Part shown: piece after piece, positions 1 to 9,500 of the stretch
Layout of the letters: every line of letters begins with the position of its first letter
Position numbering within the stretch: position 1 is the stretch's first letter
Assembly: GCF_004358675.1 (NCBI RefSeq)
Contig: NZ_SMZO01000033.1
Span: forward strand, 1-42,218
DNA length: 42,218 nucleotides
Reading direction: 5' to 3'
Origin: Meridianimarinicoccus aquatilis
GTDB taxonomy: Bacteria; Pseudomonadota; Alphaproteobacteria; Rhodobacterales; Rhodobacteraceae
Notes under the pieces: model-generated
Databases searched by the model: none
Told to the model about the DNA's origin: nothing
What the model saw: the letters and a program-made list of their open reading frames with translations, nothing else
Translations under genes and position numbers: made by a program

Positions 1-1
1 A

Positions 2-3000
2 GCGCCGGGTGGCATGTGCGCAGTCGCAGCGCCGGTCGCCCAAGTGACCAAGGTGCTGGCCCACCACGCCGATGTGGTGATTGCCAACCTGAACGCGCCG
101 GATCAGACGGTGATTTCTGGCGCCAAGGCCGCTGTGGAGGCGGCGGCCAAAGGGCTGGAACATGCCGGTTGTGCCGCGCGGATGCTGCCGGTCGGGGGGG
201 CGTTTCATTCACCCTTGATGGTCGATGCAGCGGCCAGGTTTGCCGGAGCTTTTGACGCAGTTGCACTGAACGAGCCAAACTGCCCAGTGATATCGGCCCG
301 TGGCGGCAAGCCATTTCCCCAAACGCCCGATGGCATCGCCCAGCAGTTCATCGCCCAAATTTGTGAACCAGTGGATTGGATCGCCCAAGTTGAGGCGCTG
401 TACGATGCCGGTGCGCGCACTTTCGTCGAGGTTGGGCCAACGGGTGTGCTGAGCCATCTGACCGCCAAGCTTTTGAAAGGGCGCGGCGGGACACAAGAAG
501 GCGCGCTAAGCAACGTTGAAATTGTCTCAATGGATGACGGGCGGGGTTTGCGCGGAATGCTGGTCGCTTTGGCGCGGCTTTGGGCAAAGGGATACGATAT
601 TGATGTCGCCGAACTTGCGCCGCGTTTGGGTGTGTCGCTTGCGGTGCTGACACAAGCGGCGGCGACCGCCGTGCCGAAATCGGCTTGGCTGGTGGATGGA
701 ATGCACATTCGGCCCGCCCACTCCGAGGTTGCCGCGCGTCCCGGGGGTTACGAGCTTCGGACGATCGACACTGTGCCGGTGCCGCGCCAAGAGCCTGCCA
801 CGCCCAGGTCAGAAACCACGCCCTCCGATACAAAAGGAGCTTTGATGAACTCAGCCAACGAAGACGGTCTGCTTACGGCTTACAGCGAGTATCAGGCCAC
901 GATGCGCCAATTCCTGCAAACGCAGGAGCAGGTGATGAATTTGCTGTTGACCGGTGCGCCGGGCGAAACGGTGGTGAATGCGCCCGTGTCCGCCCTGCCG
1001 GTCGCCGCCCCGCCGTTGCCAGAACCGGTGCCGGTCCCTGCCGCTGCCAGGGTAGAAACGGCACCAGTACCCCCGCCTGCCACAGCGGCCCCTTCGGAAG
1101 TTGCGTCCGCGCCCTTGGACCGCGCCGGTGTTGCCGCCTCTTTGTTGAAAATTGTTGCGGATCACACCGGATACCCCGATGACATGATTGCCTTTGACCT
1201 TGATGTAGAGGCAGAATTCGGGATTGAATCCATCAAACGGCTAGAGATCCTCGAACGGTTTATCGGGACATTGCCGCCCCATGCGGTCGATGCGTTTCGG
1301 TCAGATGCTGAAAGGGTGGCACGAGAACGCGTTCTGGACATTTGGGTTGATGCGGCAATGTCTGCCATCAGCACCGGGGAGGGCGCGCGCCCTTTTGACC
1401 AAGGGGCGTCGGCGGCGGAGGCGGATAACACCGCAACCACCACGGCGCCCCACAACGCAGATTGCCCACTTTATGTCATGGCCCCACGCGCGTGCACTTT
1501 ACCAGAGGCGGTTGGGAAGACTGATCTCGGGCCATTGATTGTCTTGCGCGGACCGGAGGAGTTGACCGCCGCGGTCGTTGAGAAATTGACATCGACGGGC
1601 ACTGAGCACCGCGTGTTGGATCCCGTCCCGGATGCGTTGCCGGAAGCCATTGCAGACGCCCGTGATGCACTTGGGCCTATCCGTGGTCTGATCCATCTGG
1701 CGGGCTGTGTGCAATCGGCCGACTGGTCCACGGCGACGGCTGAGGGGACCACAGCGCTGTACCGGGCGATTTCCGCCGCACTGCCTGATCTGACGAGCAC
1801 AGCGGAAACACCAGCCCGGATATTTGCTCTGACGCGGCTGGGCGGACTGGGGGGCCGTACTGCGATGGAAGGGCTTCCGCCAGGCAACCTTGCGTGTTGC
1901 GCGGCTGGCGGTGTTCAGGGGCTGCTGAATTCTGTCACGCTAGAGCATCCGCAGATCGCCGTTCGCGCGATTGATCTTGCTGCGAGCATCCCTGACGTTG
2001 AGGCCGCAGGGATTTTGCTTCGCGAAATGAGTTTCCTGACGGGCCGCGTGGAGGTTGGGTATACAAGCGCGGGACGCGTCGTTCTGGATGTGGTCGAGTG
2101 CGAGCGTCAAACAGATCCCGAGCACGAACCGGCGCTTGGCAAAGATGCGGTCGTTGTGGCGACAGGCGGCGTGCGGGGTGTTACCGTTGCGGCGCTCAAG
2201 GCCATAGCGGCGCCCGGCGCCCGGATTATTGCGCTATCCCGGCGCGCCGAACCCGAGGCAGAGGACCCAGCATATGCAGATGCAAGCGACGCCAACGCAC
2301 TGCGCCGCGTTCTGATCGAAGCGGCCCGTGCGCGGGGTGAAATGCCGCGTCCTCCCGAAGTGGAAACCCGGATCGAACGGATTTTGCGCGATCGGGCGGC
2401 GCGCGCCGGTTTGAATGATCTCAGGGCGCATGGCTTCACGGTCGATGTGCGTGCCGTCGATCTGGGAAACCGCGCCGCTGTGACCGAAGCAATGGACCAG
2501 ATCCACACCGTGCACGCGCGCATCGACGGACTGGTGCATGGCGCTGGCATCATAGAGGACAAGCTGATCGCACAGAAGGCACCGGCCTCGTTTGACCGGG
2601 TTTTGGGCACTAAAACGGCTGCGCTTGATATCCTTTTGGCCCACCCGGCAGCGGCTGGATACAGTCATGTATTGTTCTTCAGTTCCATTGCCGGGCGCTT
2701 GGGCAATCGAGGGCAATCTGATTATGGCGCGGCAAACGAGGTGCTGAACCGTGCCGCACTTTGGCTCAAATCAACACGCCCGGATGTAACAGTCGCGTCC
2801 ATTAACTGGGGCCCTTGGGCCGGGGCCGGTATGGCTTCGGAGGCTGTGAACGCGCAGTTTCGGGCCCGTGGCATCGAAGCAATTCCGCTGCAAGCGGGCG
2901 CTGCGACCGCCAATTGGGCACTGACGACGGAAAGCGCGCCGGTAGAGCTTATCGCAGGGCGGGGAAATTGGATGGAAAACTTGGGGGCCGAGTGCCCCGT

Positions 3001-3013
3001 CGACCGAACGTGA
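2..3013 (+). CDS. Iterative type I PKS / PUFA-synthase-like protein, C-terminal part (AT-ACP-KR), 5' truncated
   Basis: The reading frame is open to the left edge, and the first visible residues already read like the middle of an acyltransferase, so the true start and presumably a ketosynthase lie outside the window. Residue numbers count from the Met at 14. Residues 1-160 are the AT C-terminal half, with GAFHSPLM near 62-69 and a VEVGPTGVL motif. A Pro/Ala-rich linker (about 310-375) leads to an acyl carrier domain with GIESIKRLEIL and the phosphopantetheine Ser at about 406. Residues about 705-990 form a ketoreductase with FFSSIAGRLGN and a catalytic YGAAN. AT-ACP-KR order and the ESIKR-type ACP match PfaA/HglE and enediyne PKS proteins. 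There is one ACP, not a tandem array. No DH follows; DH and PPTase are on the protein at 6567-10457, which suggests a split iterative synthase. The product is unknown. Confidence 0.88.
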   Translation, partial: APGGMCAVAAPVAQVTKVLAHHADVVIANLNAPDQTVISGAKAAVEAAAKGLEHAGCAARMLPVGGAFHSPLMVDAAARFAGAFDAVALNEPNCPVISARGGKPFPQTPDGIAQQFIAQICEPVDWIAQVEALYDAGARTFVEVGPTGVLSHLTAKLLKGRGGTQEGALSNVEIVSMDDGRGLRGMLVALARLWAKGYDIDVAELAPRLGVSLAVLTQAAATAVPKSAWLVDGMHIRPAHSEVAARPGGYELRTIDTVPVPRQEPATPRSETTPSDTKGALMNSANEDGLLTAYSEYQATMRQFLQTQEQVMNLLLTGAPGETVVNAPVSALPVAAPPLPEPVPVPAAARVETAPVPPPATAAPSEVASAPLDRAGVAASLLKIVADHTGYPDDMIAFDLDVEAEFGIESIKRLEILERFIGTLPPHAVDAFRSDAERVARERVLDIWVDAAMSAISTGEGARPFDQGASAAEADNTATTTAPHNADCPLYVMAPRACTLPEAVGKTDLGPLIVLRGPEELTAAVVEKLTSTGTEHRVLDPVPDALPEAIADARDALGPIRGLIHLAGCVQSADWSTATAEGTTALYRAISAALPDLTSTAETPARIFALTRLGGLGGRTAMEGLPPGNLACCAAGGVQGLLNSVTLEHPQIAVRAIDLAASIPDVEAAGILLREMSFLTGRVEVGYTSAGRVVLDVVECERQTDPEHEPALGKDAVVVATGGVRGVTVAALKAIAAPGARIIALSRRAEPEAEDPAYADASDANALRRVLIEAARARGEMPRPPEVETRIERILRDRAARAGLNDLRAHGFTVDVRAVDLGNRAAVTEAMDQIHTVHARIDGLVHGAGIIEDKLIAQKAPASFDRVLGTKTAALDILLAHPAAAGYSHVLFFSSIAGRLGNRGQSDYGAANEVLNRAALWLKSTRPDVTVASINWGPWAGAGMASEAVNAQFRARGIEAIPLQAGAATANWALTTESAPVELIAGRGNWMENLGAECPVDRT
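832..847 (+). promoter_or_regulatory. Internal Shine-Dalgarno plus in-frame ATG inside the PKS gene
   Basis: AAAAGGAG at 832-839 is followed after 5 nt by ATG at 845, in frame with the PKS. It lies exactly between the AT and ACP domains, where the post-AT linker begins (MNSANEDGLL). Translation from here would give a free ACP-KR protein of about 722 residues. It may be a real internal start, a relic of a gene fusion, or chance. Confidence 0.4.
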
Positions 3014-3033
3014 CACCAAGAGGAAACGAAACC

Positions 3034-4023
3034 ATGCACGCTGACACGTTGGAACAGGATTTCTCATCGGCCCCGATCGATACGGGGATCGGGGCGATTA
3101 TAGAGGCACGCGGCCGTGCGCTTAACGACATCACACCAGAGCACGTGAGCGCGTTGCTACAGCACTATGGCGTGTTGCTTTTTCGGGGGTTTACCCATGA
3201 CACTGATGGTTTTGTTGCGTTTTCAGATCAACTGACCGACGATTTTTCGAACTATCGTGGCGGCGGTTTGCGGTTTGCCATGCTGGACCGGGAAAAGGTT
3301 GGGGGCCACAACACGGTTTTGACGACCACAGGCCACAAAGCGAACTTCGGCATCCCCTTGCATGGTGAGATGTATTACATGAAAGAGCCGCCGCAATTGT
3401 TGTGGTTCTATGCCGATGTACCGCCTTTGGAAGGCGGGCAGACAACATTATGCGATGGCGCGGCGCTGTATCAGGCGCTGAAACCAGAGACGCAGGCATG
3501 GTTCCGCGACCATCAGATCAAGTATGTGCGGAACCTTGTCGAGGGCGACTGGCAAGCGACCTTCATGACCGACAATCTTGACGAAGCGCGGGCGTTTTGT
3601 GCCAGCAACGATCTGACCATGACGTATGACCCCGAGACTGGCACCGTCAGCGCAGAATTTACTTGCTCGGCGTTGCGCACCTATGAGCAGGAGACGCTTT
3701 TCATCAACAATGCGCTTTTTATTTACATGGGCGAAATGGCGTTCCGCTCGGGGTGGGCGGCCAAGAACCTGCCCGGATTGCGCAGCGCGGAATGCCCGAT
3801 CGTGGTTCGTGCAGGCGATGGGAGCGAGTTGCCCAAATCTGTTATCGAAGATGTGCAGCAGACCTCTGCAAAGTTGACGCGCAAAATATACTGGCAACAA
3901 GGCGATATCGTCTTGATCAACAATCATCGCGTTCTCCATGGCCGAGCAGAGACGGACAGCGGCGAGCGTTCTATCCTGGTGCGTCTTGGCGGGCCGGCGT
4001 TTGCTCTTCCGAGGGCAGCATGA
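3034..4023 (+). CDS. TauD/TfdA-family Fe(II)/2-oxoglutarate-dependent oxygenase (SyrP-like)
   Basis: A 329-residue cytosolic enzyme expected to hydroxylate a substrate using Fe(II), O2 and 2-oxoglutarate. The metal triad is visible: HGE (His110, Glu112) and a C-terminal NHRVLHGR motif whose second His is about 302, followed by an ERSILVRL stretch that can supply the 2-oxoglutarate-binding Arg. The acidic ligand is Glu rather than the Asp of TauD, as in clavaminate synthase and SyrP-like enzymes. The PPLEGGQTTLCDG segment is typical of the TauD family. ATG 3034 is preceded by AAGAGGAAACGAAACC; longer in-frame starts would overlap the PKS. The stop overlaps the next start (ATGA). Its place inside a PKS operon suggests hydroxylation of a carrier-bound or finished acyl chain. 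The substrate cannot be read from sequence. Confidence 0.85.
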   Translation: MHADTLEQDFSSAPIDTGIGAIIEARGRALNDITPEHVSALLQHYGVLLFRGFTHDTDGFVAFSDQLTDDFSNYRGGGLRFAMLDREKVGGHNTVLTTTGHKANFGIPLHGEMYYMKEPPQLLWFYADVPPLEGGQTTLCDGAALYQALKPETQAWFRDHQIKYVRNLVEGDWQATFMTDNLDEARAFCASNDLTMTYDPETGTVSAEFTCSALRTYEQETLFINNALFIYMGEMAFRSGWAAKNLPGLRSAECPIVVRAGDGSELPKSVIEDVQQTSAKLTRKIYWQQGDIVLINNHRVLHGRAETDSGERSILVRLGGPAFALPRAA

Positions 4024-4769
4024 GCGTCGCCGCCCCCGTAAGAAGCAGGTTTTACAACACGCTGACAGGAACGGAGCCTTTGCTGTTCCATGCGCAAGGG
4101 TATCACGATTTCAAACCCGTTTGGCCTCGAATTCGCGCACATGTGTTTGGCGCAGCGCCAAGGCAAATCGGCCAGAGTGACAGGGTAACTGTTCTGACCT
4201 GCAACAACGGCCACGACGCCATGGGGCTGTTCGAGGACAGTTGTGCACACTTGGGTGTGCCGGTCGTTGTCGCCGGCCGTGAGTTCACTGAATGGTCGAA
4301 CGCAGTCCATAAACCGCAGGCGATCCTGAATGCACTGGCCGACATCCGGACCCCGTGGGTGCTGCATGCGGACAGTCGCGATGCGATCCTTGCAGGCGAC
4401 CCAGATCGGCTTGTGGATGACATGGCACGGGATTTTGCGGGGGCGGACATGGTGTTTGGCGGGTGTCAATTGAGCTGGCCAAACGCCGAAGACCTTTCCA
4501 GTTTTGAACTTGGTTTGCCGGGGTCCGAAAGCTCTGACTACAAACACCTGAACGGTGGGCTTTGGATCGCGAGAACGGATTTTGCCCGTGAGCTTTTCTC
4601 GGCCGTATTGGCGACAGAACCGCATCCTGCTGCGCCCGAGTCCGAGCAGGGCAAGCTCCGAAAACTTTTCCCCAACTACTACCCTCGCATCGTCATCGAC
4701 TATGGCCTCAGGATGTTTCACAACGTCGGGTTTACCTTCGTTGACACCTACGATGAGCGTTCCAGTTGA
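4020..4769 (+). CDS. Small GT-A-like glycosyltransferase (procollagen-galactosyl/PLOD-like domain)
   Basis: A 249-residue protein starting at ATG 4020, which overlaps the oxygenase stop (ATGA). The pattern VLTCNNGHD near the N-terminus, a HADSRDAIL motif (Asp118, Asp121) in the place of a metal-binding DxD, a GADMVFGGCQLSWPN segment, LNGGLWIARTDFA, and a late IDYGLRMFH resemble the glycosyltransferase domain of lysyl hydroxylase/PLOD-type proteins. That family transfers a sugar from a UDP-sugar to a hydroxyl group. No signal peptide or membrane segment is visible, so it should act in the cytosol. By context it may glycosylate the hydroxyl introduced by the preceding oxygenase. The family assignment is from motif resemblance only; donor and acceptor are unknown. 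Confidence 0.6.
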   Translation: MSVAAPVRSRFYNTLTGTEPLLFHAQGYHDFKPVWPRIRAHVFGAAPRQIGQSDRVTVLTCNNGHDAMGLFEDSCAHLGVPVVVAGREFTEWSNAVHKPQAILNALADIRTPWVLHADSRDAILAGDPDRLVDDMARDFAGADMVFGGCQLSWPNAEDLSSFELGLPGSESSDYKHLNGGLWIARTDFARELFSAVLATEPHPAAPESEQGKLRKLFPNYYPRIVIDYGLRMFHNVGFTFVDTYDERSS

Positions 4770-5902
4770 AGGGCGTAGAGGCGGATACAAAGACGCTGCT
4801 GTATCGGGGTACTGATATTGATGGCGTTTCGATTGACCCCGACCGGCTTGAGGTTCGTGGCCGGTCGATCACCGATCTGATCGGGAACGTTCGTTTTTCG
4901 GAAATGACGCTTCTGGTATTGGGCGACACCAAAACTGATCCCGTTGCGCTGGATCATGCTCTGCTGGACAGAATGGAAGCCGTTGGTCCGGAGCATCCGG
5001 CGGCTTTGACTGCTCACGCAATATCTGCGGGCGGCGCAGGTATGCCCATTGCAGCCATGGCTGGCCTGTGTGCCACCACAGACGCAGATGCCGCCCCTTT
5101 GCGAACTGCGCTGCCCTCGTTGCCGAAAGATGCAGAATTCGGCTTGGCGGTTACCGCTGCCGTGCCCGGGGTGATTGCGGCGTGGCGCGCGGCCCGAGGC
5201 AAGACACGCCCATCAGTGGCCGGGGCCGGGTTTATACAACGGTCGTGCGGATTGAATGCAGAGACTGCGGATGTTGCGGCCTGCGATCTGAAAGTGATCG
5301 AAGATGTGATGGTTGGTTGGACGGGTGGATTTGGGCCGCTCCCGCCTTCAGTCATGATACCGCGCATTGCCATTGGCACCGGTGTTTCGGTTCAGCATGC
5401 CGTGGCGGCGGGGTTTGCCGCTGCTGGGCCGCTACATATCGGGGCGACAATGCAGGCGGTTGGCGTCCTTGCTGCGGCGCAGTCCGGTGATGGATCATCG
5501 ACCGACAAGGACATCGCCTCCTTACTTGATCACATGCTGGCATCGGGTCAGATGGTTGGGGGCTTTGGCCATCCGTTGCTGAATACAGACCCGCGTCCGC
5601 CGCGCATTCGGTCCCGTGCCGAAGAGCTTGGGTCGGTGCATCCGATCTGGGGTGTCTATGACAAGGCGTGCGCGCATATGCAGGCAAAAGCGAACCTCAG
5701 GCCCAATGTCGATTTTGCTTGTGGTGCCGCGATGATCGCCGCTGGCATTCGCGATCCCGGTACCGCCGCCGGATTGGCGATGATGGCGCGCTCGGTCGGC
5801 ATGACCGCGCATGTCCTTGAACGTAAGAACCGTCCTGCTTTTGGCGTCCGTCGCCAGACCGCGCGGGATCACCTAAACTCCTTTCCCACAGGGTGGCTAT
5901 GA
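4766..5902 (+). CDS. Citrate synthase-like / citryl-CoA lyase-like protein
   Basis: A 378-residue protein. The start appears to be TTG 4766, sharing TTGA with the previous stop; no in-frame ATG lies near. Citrate synthase family landmarks are clear: GPLHIGA (His224), GFGHPLLNTDPR (His269), NVDFACG (Asp316) and ARSVGMTAHVLE. All three catalytic residues of the family (two His and one Asp) are kept, so it is likely active. It is shorter than housekeeping citrate synthase (about 430 residues), closer to citryl-CoA lyase or small 2-methylcitrate/citrate synthase-like proteins. Such enzymes add an acyl-CoA alpha-carbon to a 2-oxo acid, or reverse this. In this operon it could make an unusual starter or extender unit or condense with the finished acyl chain. 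That role is inference. Confidence 0.8.
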   Translation: MKGVEADTKTLLYRGTDIDGVSIDPDRLEVRGRSITDLIGNVRFSEMTLLVLGDTKTDPVALDHALLDRMEAVGPEHPAALTAHAISAGGAGMPIAAMAGLCATTDADAAPLRTALPSLPKDAEFGLAVTAAVPGVIAAWRAARGKTRPSVAGAGFIQRSCGLNAETADVAACDLKVIEDVMVGWTGGFGPLPPSVMIPRIAIGTGVSVQHAVAAGFAAAGPLHIGATMQAVGVLAAAQSGDGSSTDKDIASLLDHMLASGQMVGGFGHPLLNTDPRPPRIRSRAEELGSVHPIWGVYDKACAHMQAKANLRPNVDFACGAAMIAAGIRDPGTAAGLAMMARSVGMTAHVLERKNRPAFGVRRQTARDHLNSFPTGWL

Positions 5903-6570
5903 TGTCAGAAAAGTTGCTCGCCAAGGGTTTGCGAAACCGCCAGAACGCAGCAGACTATGATCGATTTTCCGAGGCGGTTCTCGGGCCATGGGATGAACTG
6001 TTCCTTGACCGCTGCGAGGCGCTTCGCCCGGTTCAGACAGGCACTTTTGTCGATGTCGGCGCGGGCACCGGTGTGGTCCTTGATCGCCTGTCAAAGCGTG
6101 CGGCCTTTGCCGGGTGGACGATGATCGGGCTCGAATTGTACGACGACATGGTTATGGCCGGCAATGCCCGTTTTGCTGCGCAGTCCGTGCGGGCTGAAAT
6201 GCGCCAAGGCGATGCGCAGGAGTTACCGCTGGCCGATGCAAGTGTTGATATGGTGGTCAGCCGTGCAACGATCCACCATATTCCCGACAAACGCACTGCA
6301 TTGAAAGAGATGGCGCGCGTTTTGCGACCCGCCGGAATTGGTCTGATCCATGATGCACGTCGTGATATGCCCAAGGACCTGATGGATCGATTTAATGCGA
6401 TGCGCGCAGAGGTTGGGTATTTGCCCACAACCCTGGAGGAAAAGCTCATCCCGCAAGAGATGGAAACGCTTTTGCATGAGGCAGGCTTAGCGTCGTGTTC
6501 GACGCTGGCATTTGGCAATGACGGCCTTGCTGCACTGGGGTTTGAGGTCGTGATCCGGGCCGCTTCGTGA
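5899..6570 (+). CDS. SAM-dependent methyltransferase, class I
   Basis: A 223-residue Rossmann-fold methyltransferase. Motif I FVDVGAGTGVVLDRL lies near residues 50-65, an acidic GLELYDDM follows, then RQGDAQELPL and a DMVVSRATIHHIPD region, as in UbiE/Methyltransf_11 proteins. ATG 5899 overlaps the stop of the citrate synthase-like gene (ATGA); a GTG at 5893 and an ATG at 5902 are also in frame. Its stop overlaps the next start (GTGA). It sits between the two synthase proteins and most simply methylates the product, on carbon or oxygen. The substrate is not determinable here. Confidence 0.85.
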   Translation: MMSEKLLAKGLRNRQNAADYDRFSEAVLGPWDELFLDRCEALRPVQTGTFVDVGAGTGVVLDRLSKRAAFAGWTMIGLELYDDMVMAGNARFAAQSVRAEMRQGDAQELPLADASVDMVVSRATIHHIPDKRTALKEMARVLRPAGIGLIHDARRDMPKDLMDRFNAMRAEVGYLPTTLEEKLIPQEMETLLHEAGLASCSTLAFGNDGLAALGFEVVIRAAS

Positions 6571-9500
6571 CAGTGTGGATCAAGCCGTCTTTGTCCTTGG
6601 GGCGCAATGCTCTGGTAAATACGTCTAAGGACGCGCTGTCGCAGCGCATTGCCGCTGCTTTACAAACAGGAAGCTTGCACTGCGAAAAGGGCGCGCTTGT
6701 ATTCTTGCCCGCCCGTGAACCCGGTGCGCAACTGCTGGTGTTGCCGGATAGTGCGCCGGATCGTTTGCCCGAAGTCACTATCGCGATGGGGGACATTGAG
6801 CTTCCGCCTGTCGACACGCGGTCACCGCCCTTATGGCTGGAACGCCGCGCTGAAGGGGCCGACACAGGCGAAGCCCTTTGGGATCTATCTATCGCATTAC
6901 ACGACAGGCGCATCGGTCCCAATGTAATGTCCTGGGAGAACGCTCGCCCTTGGATCAGCGGGGCAGATAAGCGTGAAGCTGGATTGGTTTTGCCCGATGG
7001 CCGTTGGATCATCCTGCGAGATGATGCTGCGCGCGACCCGCAGCGACTGATCGACCCTCCGGTTGAGGTGATCACCCTTGCCGCGCAGGATCGGTCGGGG
7101 TTGCTTGATGCATTACTGGCTTGGCAACCGGGCGCACGCGGGATTGCGGCGACGTCGGAGCAACGGGTAAGGCTGGCGTTCTTGTATCGCAACGGCGATG
7201 ACGCGGAGCGCACCAAGGCGCTTGCCCGTAAGGTGATTGTTACGGCAAAGGGACGTGTCACACACCCGGCGGGCCTGTTCTTCGACCCGGACGCTCGAAA
7301 AGACCCTGTTGCCTTTCTTTTTCCAGGTCAGGGATCGCAGTATCGCGGCATGCTGCGTGCGACACTGGCTGTTCATCCCGGCCTGCGCGACTGGTTTGAT
7401 GCGCTGGATCGCTATAACCCGGCCAACTTATCGCCCCTTCCCAGCCGTCTCTTGCTGGAGGATTGGCCCGATGACAGTCCGGCTGCGCGATCATTTCACG
7501 GTTTGGCGGGCGGTGGCTATGCGGGTCTTGCGTCGGCCTTGGCGCATACGGATTTGCTGACAAGCATGGGTTTGCGACCCGATGCCATGTTGGGCCATTC
7601 GAACGGAGAGAATGCCGCGATGTTGGCCGCTGGGGTGATCCGAACGACCACGCGGCGCGGACAATTCTCGGTGCTGTCGCACATGTGCGGCCTCTTCTCG
7701 GAAGCGGATGACAGTTTTGGCGATGGTGCCGATTTGTCTGAACCGGGCGGGGGGGCGGGGTGCTTTGCCCTGGCCGTGCCATCGTCAATGGACCCGTCTG
7801 TGGTGGACACGTTGCTCGATGATACGGTTTTGATGATGATGGACAATTGCCCGAGCCAAAAAGTGGTCTGGGGCCCTGTCAAGGTGCTGGAACAGCGCCT
7901 GAAGACATTGCGAAAAGACGGGATTCTGGTTGTACGCTTGCCGCTGAGCGCGCCTTATCACACGCCTCATTTCCGCCCTATCGTGGACCGCTTCATCAAG
8001 GATTACGGGATGCTTGATCTCGGGGCAGGGCAGGTTCGATTGTACAGCGGGTTCACCGGCGCGCCTTTTCCGGAAACGCGCGATGAGATCATCGAAACTG
8101 CGACCCGGCAATGGAGCGAGCCTGTCCTGTTCCGAAAAGCGCTGAAACAAATGTATGCCGATGGCATCAGGGTTTTCGTTGATGTCGGTCCGGGGGGGCA
8201 TCTTGCTGGGTTCGTGCGCGATACGATTGGGGATGCGCCGCATAATGCCTTGGCCATGGATACAGAGACCCGGTTGGATGGCACCACGATCTTGCGGACA
8301 TTGGCCCAGATGTTCACGCTTGGCCAGTTGGACCGGATAGATTTTGGCCACCCGAACAAAGCGGCACCTGCGCGACGCGACCCGGCTCGTGTGACTGCTC
8401 CAGTTGCCGGTCTGACCTGTGAGAAATCGCCGAAGACGACTCCAGCCTTGGTGCAACCGATCGTTTCCGCGCTGCCAGACGATCCGCCTTTGCCTGCGGC
8501 GCAGTCACCAAAATCGGCCATGCTGTCTGCCATCGCAGCCGCGCATTTTGATCTTATGCGCGCCCAGCTCGCGCAAGAAACGCGGATCTTTTCGTCGCTC
8601 ACGCAACAGTTAAGAGCGTCGGACGCTATGACCGATGCTGAACCGGCTCGTCCCGCGCCGACGGTGGAAATGACCCCTGCTGCGCTGCCGCACGAACCGC
8701 TGGCTCAATTCGGAGTGACGGATCTTGAAATTGACGGCGGCACGCTGTCGGCCTCCCTGTGTATGGACCCGACGCGCCAGAGCTTTTTGGCCGATCACGC
8801 CTTTTGCAAAGCTCGCTCGGTTGACCCGGTGCGCCACGGATTGCCGGTACTGCCCCTTATGATGTCCGCTGAAATTGCGGCGGCGGCGTCTTCACAGCTT
8901 GCTGGTTCCGGGTGGGTTGTCACCCAGATCGAAAATTTGCGCGGTTATCGCTGGATCGCGGCAGATAGCGGGCAGATTGACCTTCGCCTTGTGGTGCAAT
9001 CACAAGCTGGTGCGGATGCAAATGCGCGCCGGTTCTCGGTCAAAATGGATCATTCCAATGCGCAAGATGACAGTGGTGGCGGTTTGGCCGTTACCTGCGA
9101 GGTTGTGTTGCAGCGCGCCTACCCTGCGCCGCCCGTGCCGCTTCCTGACGACATGGGCTCGCCGCCACGAAACCATCGCGACGGTAGTCCGGTGTGCACG
9201 GGCGAAGAGTTTGCCGACCGGCTGTTCCACGGCCCCAGTTTCACAAGCATTGGGGCCGTGTCGGGCTGGTCTGAAACAGGGATCGCCTTGTGTGTGACTG
9301 CGCCAACCGAGGACCGCTTCGTCATCCCGGGTTTGCGCGGACCGCGCGAGGTGCCGGGGCCGCTTCTCGATAGTGCAGGTCAAATCCTTGCTCTGCATCA
9401 AAAACACAAAACAACCAGCAGCTTCGGCGTTTTTCCCGTCTTTGTGCAGTCAATCAATTTCTACGGTCCCCGCCCGGTGGCGGGAACGCCTTTGCACGTC

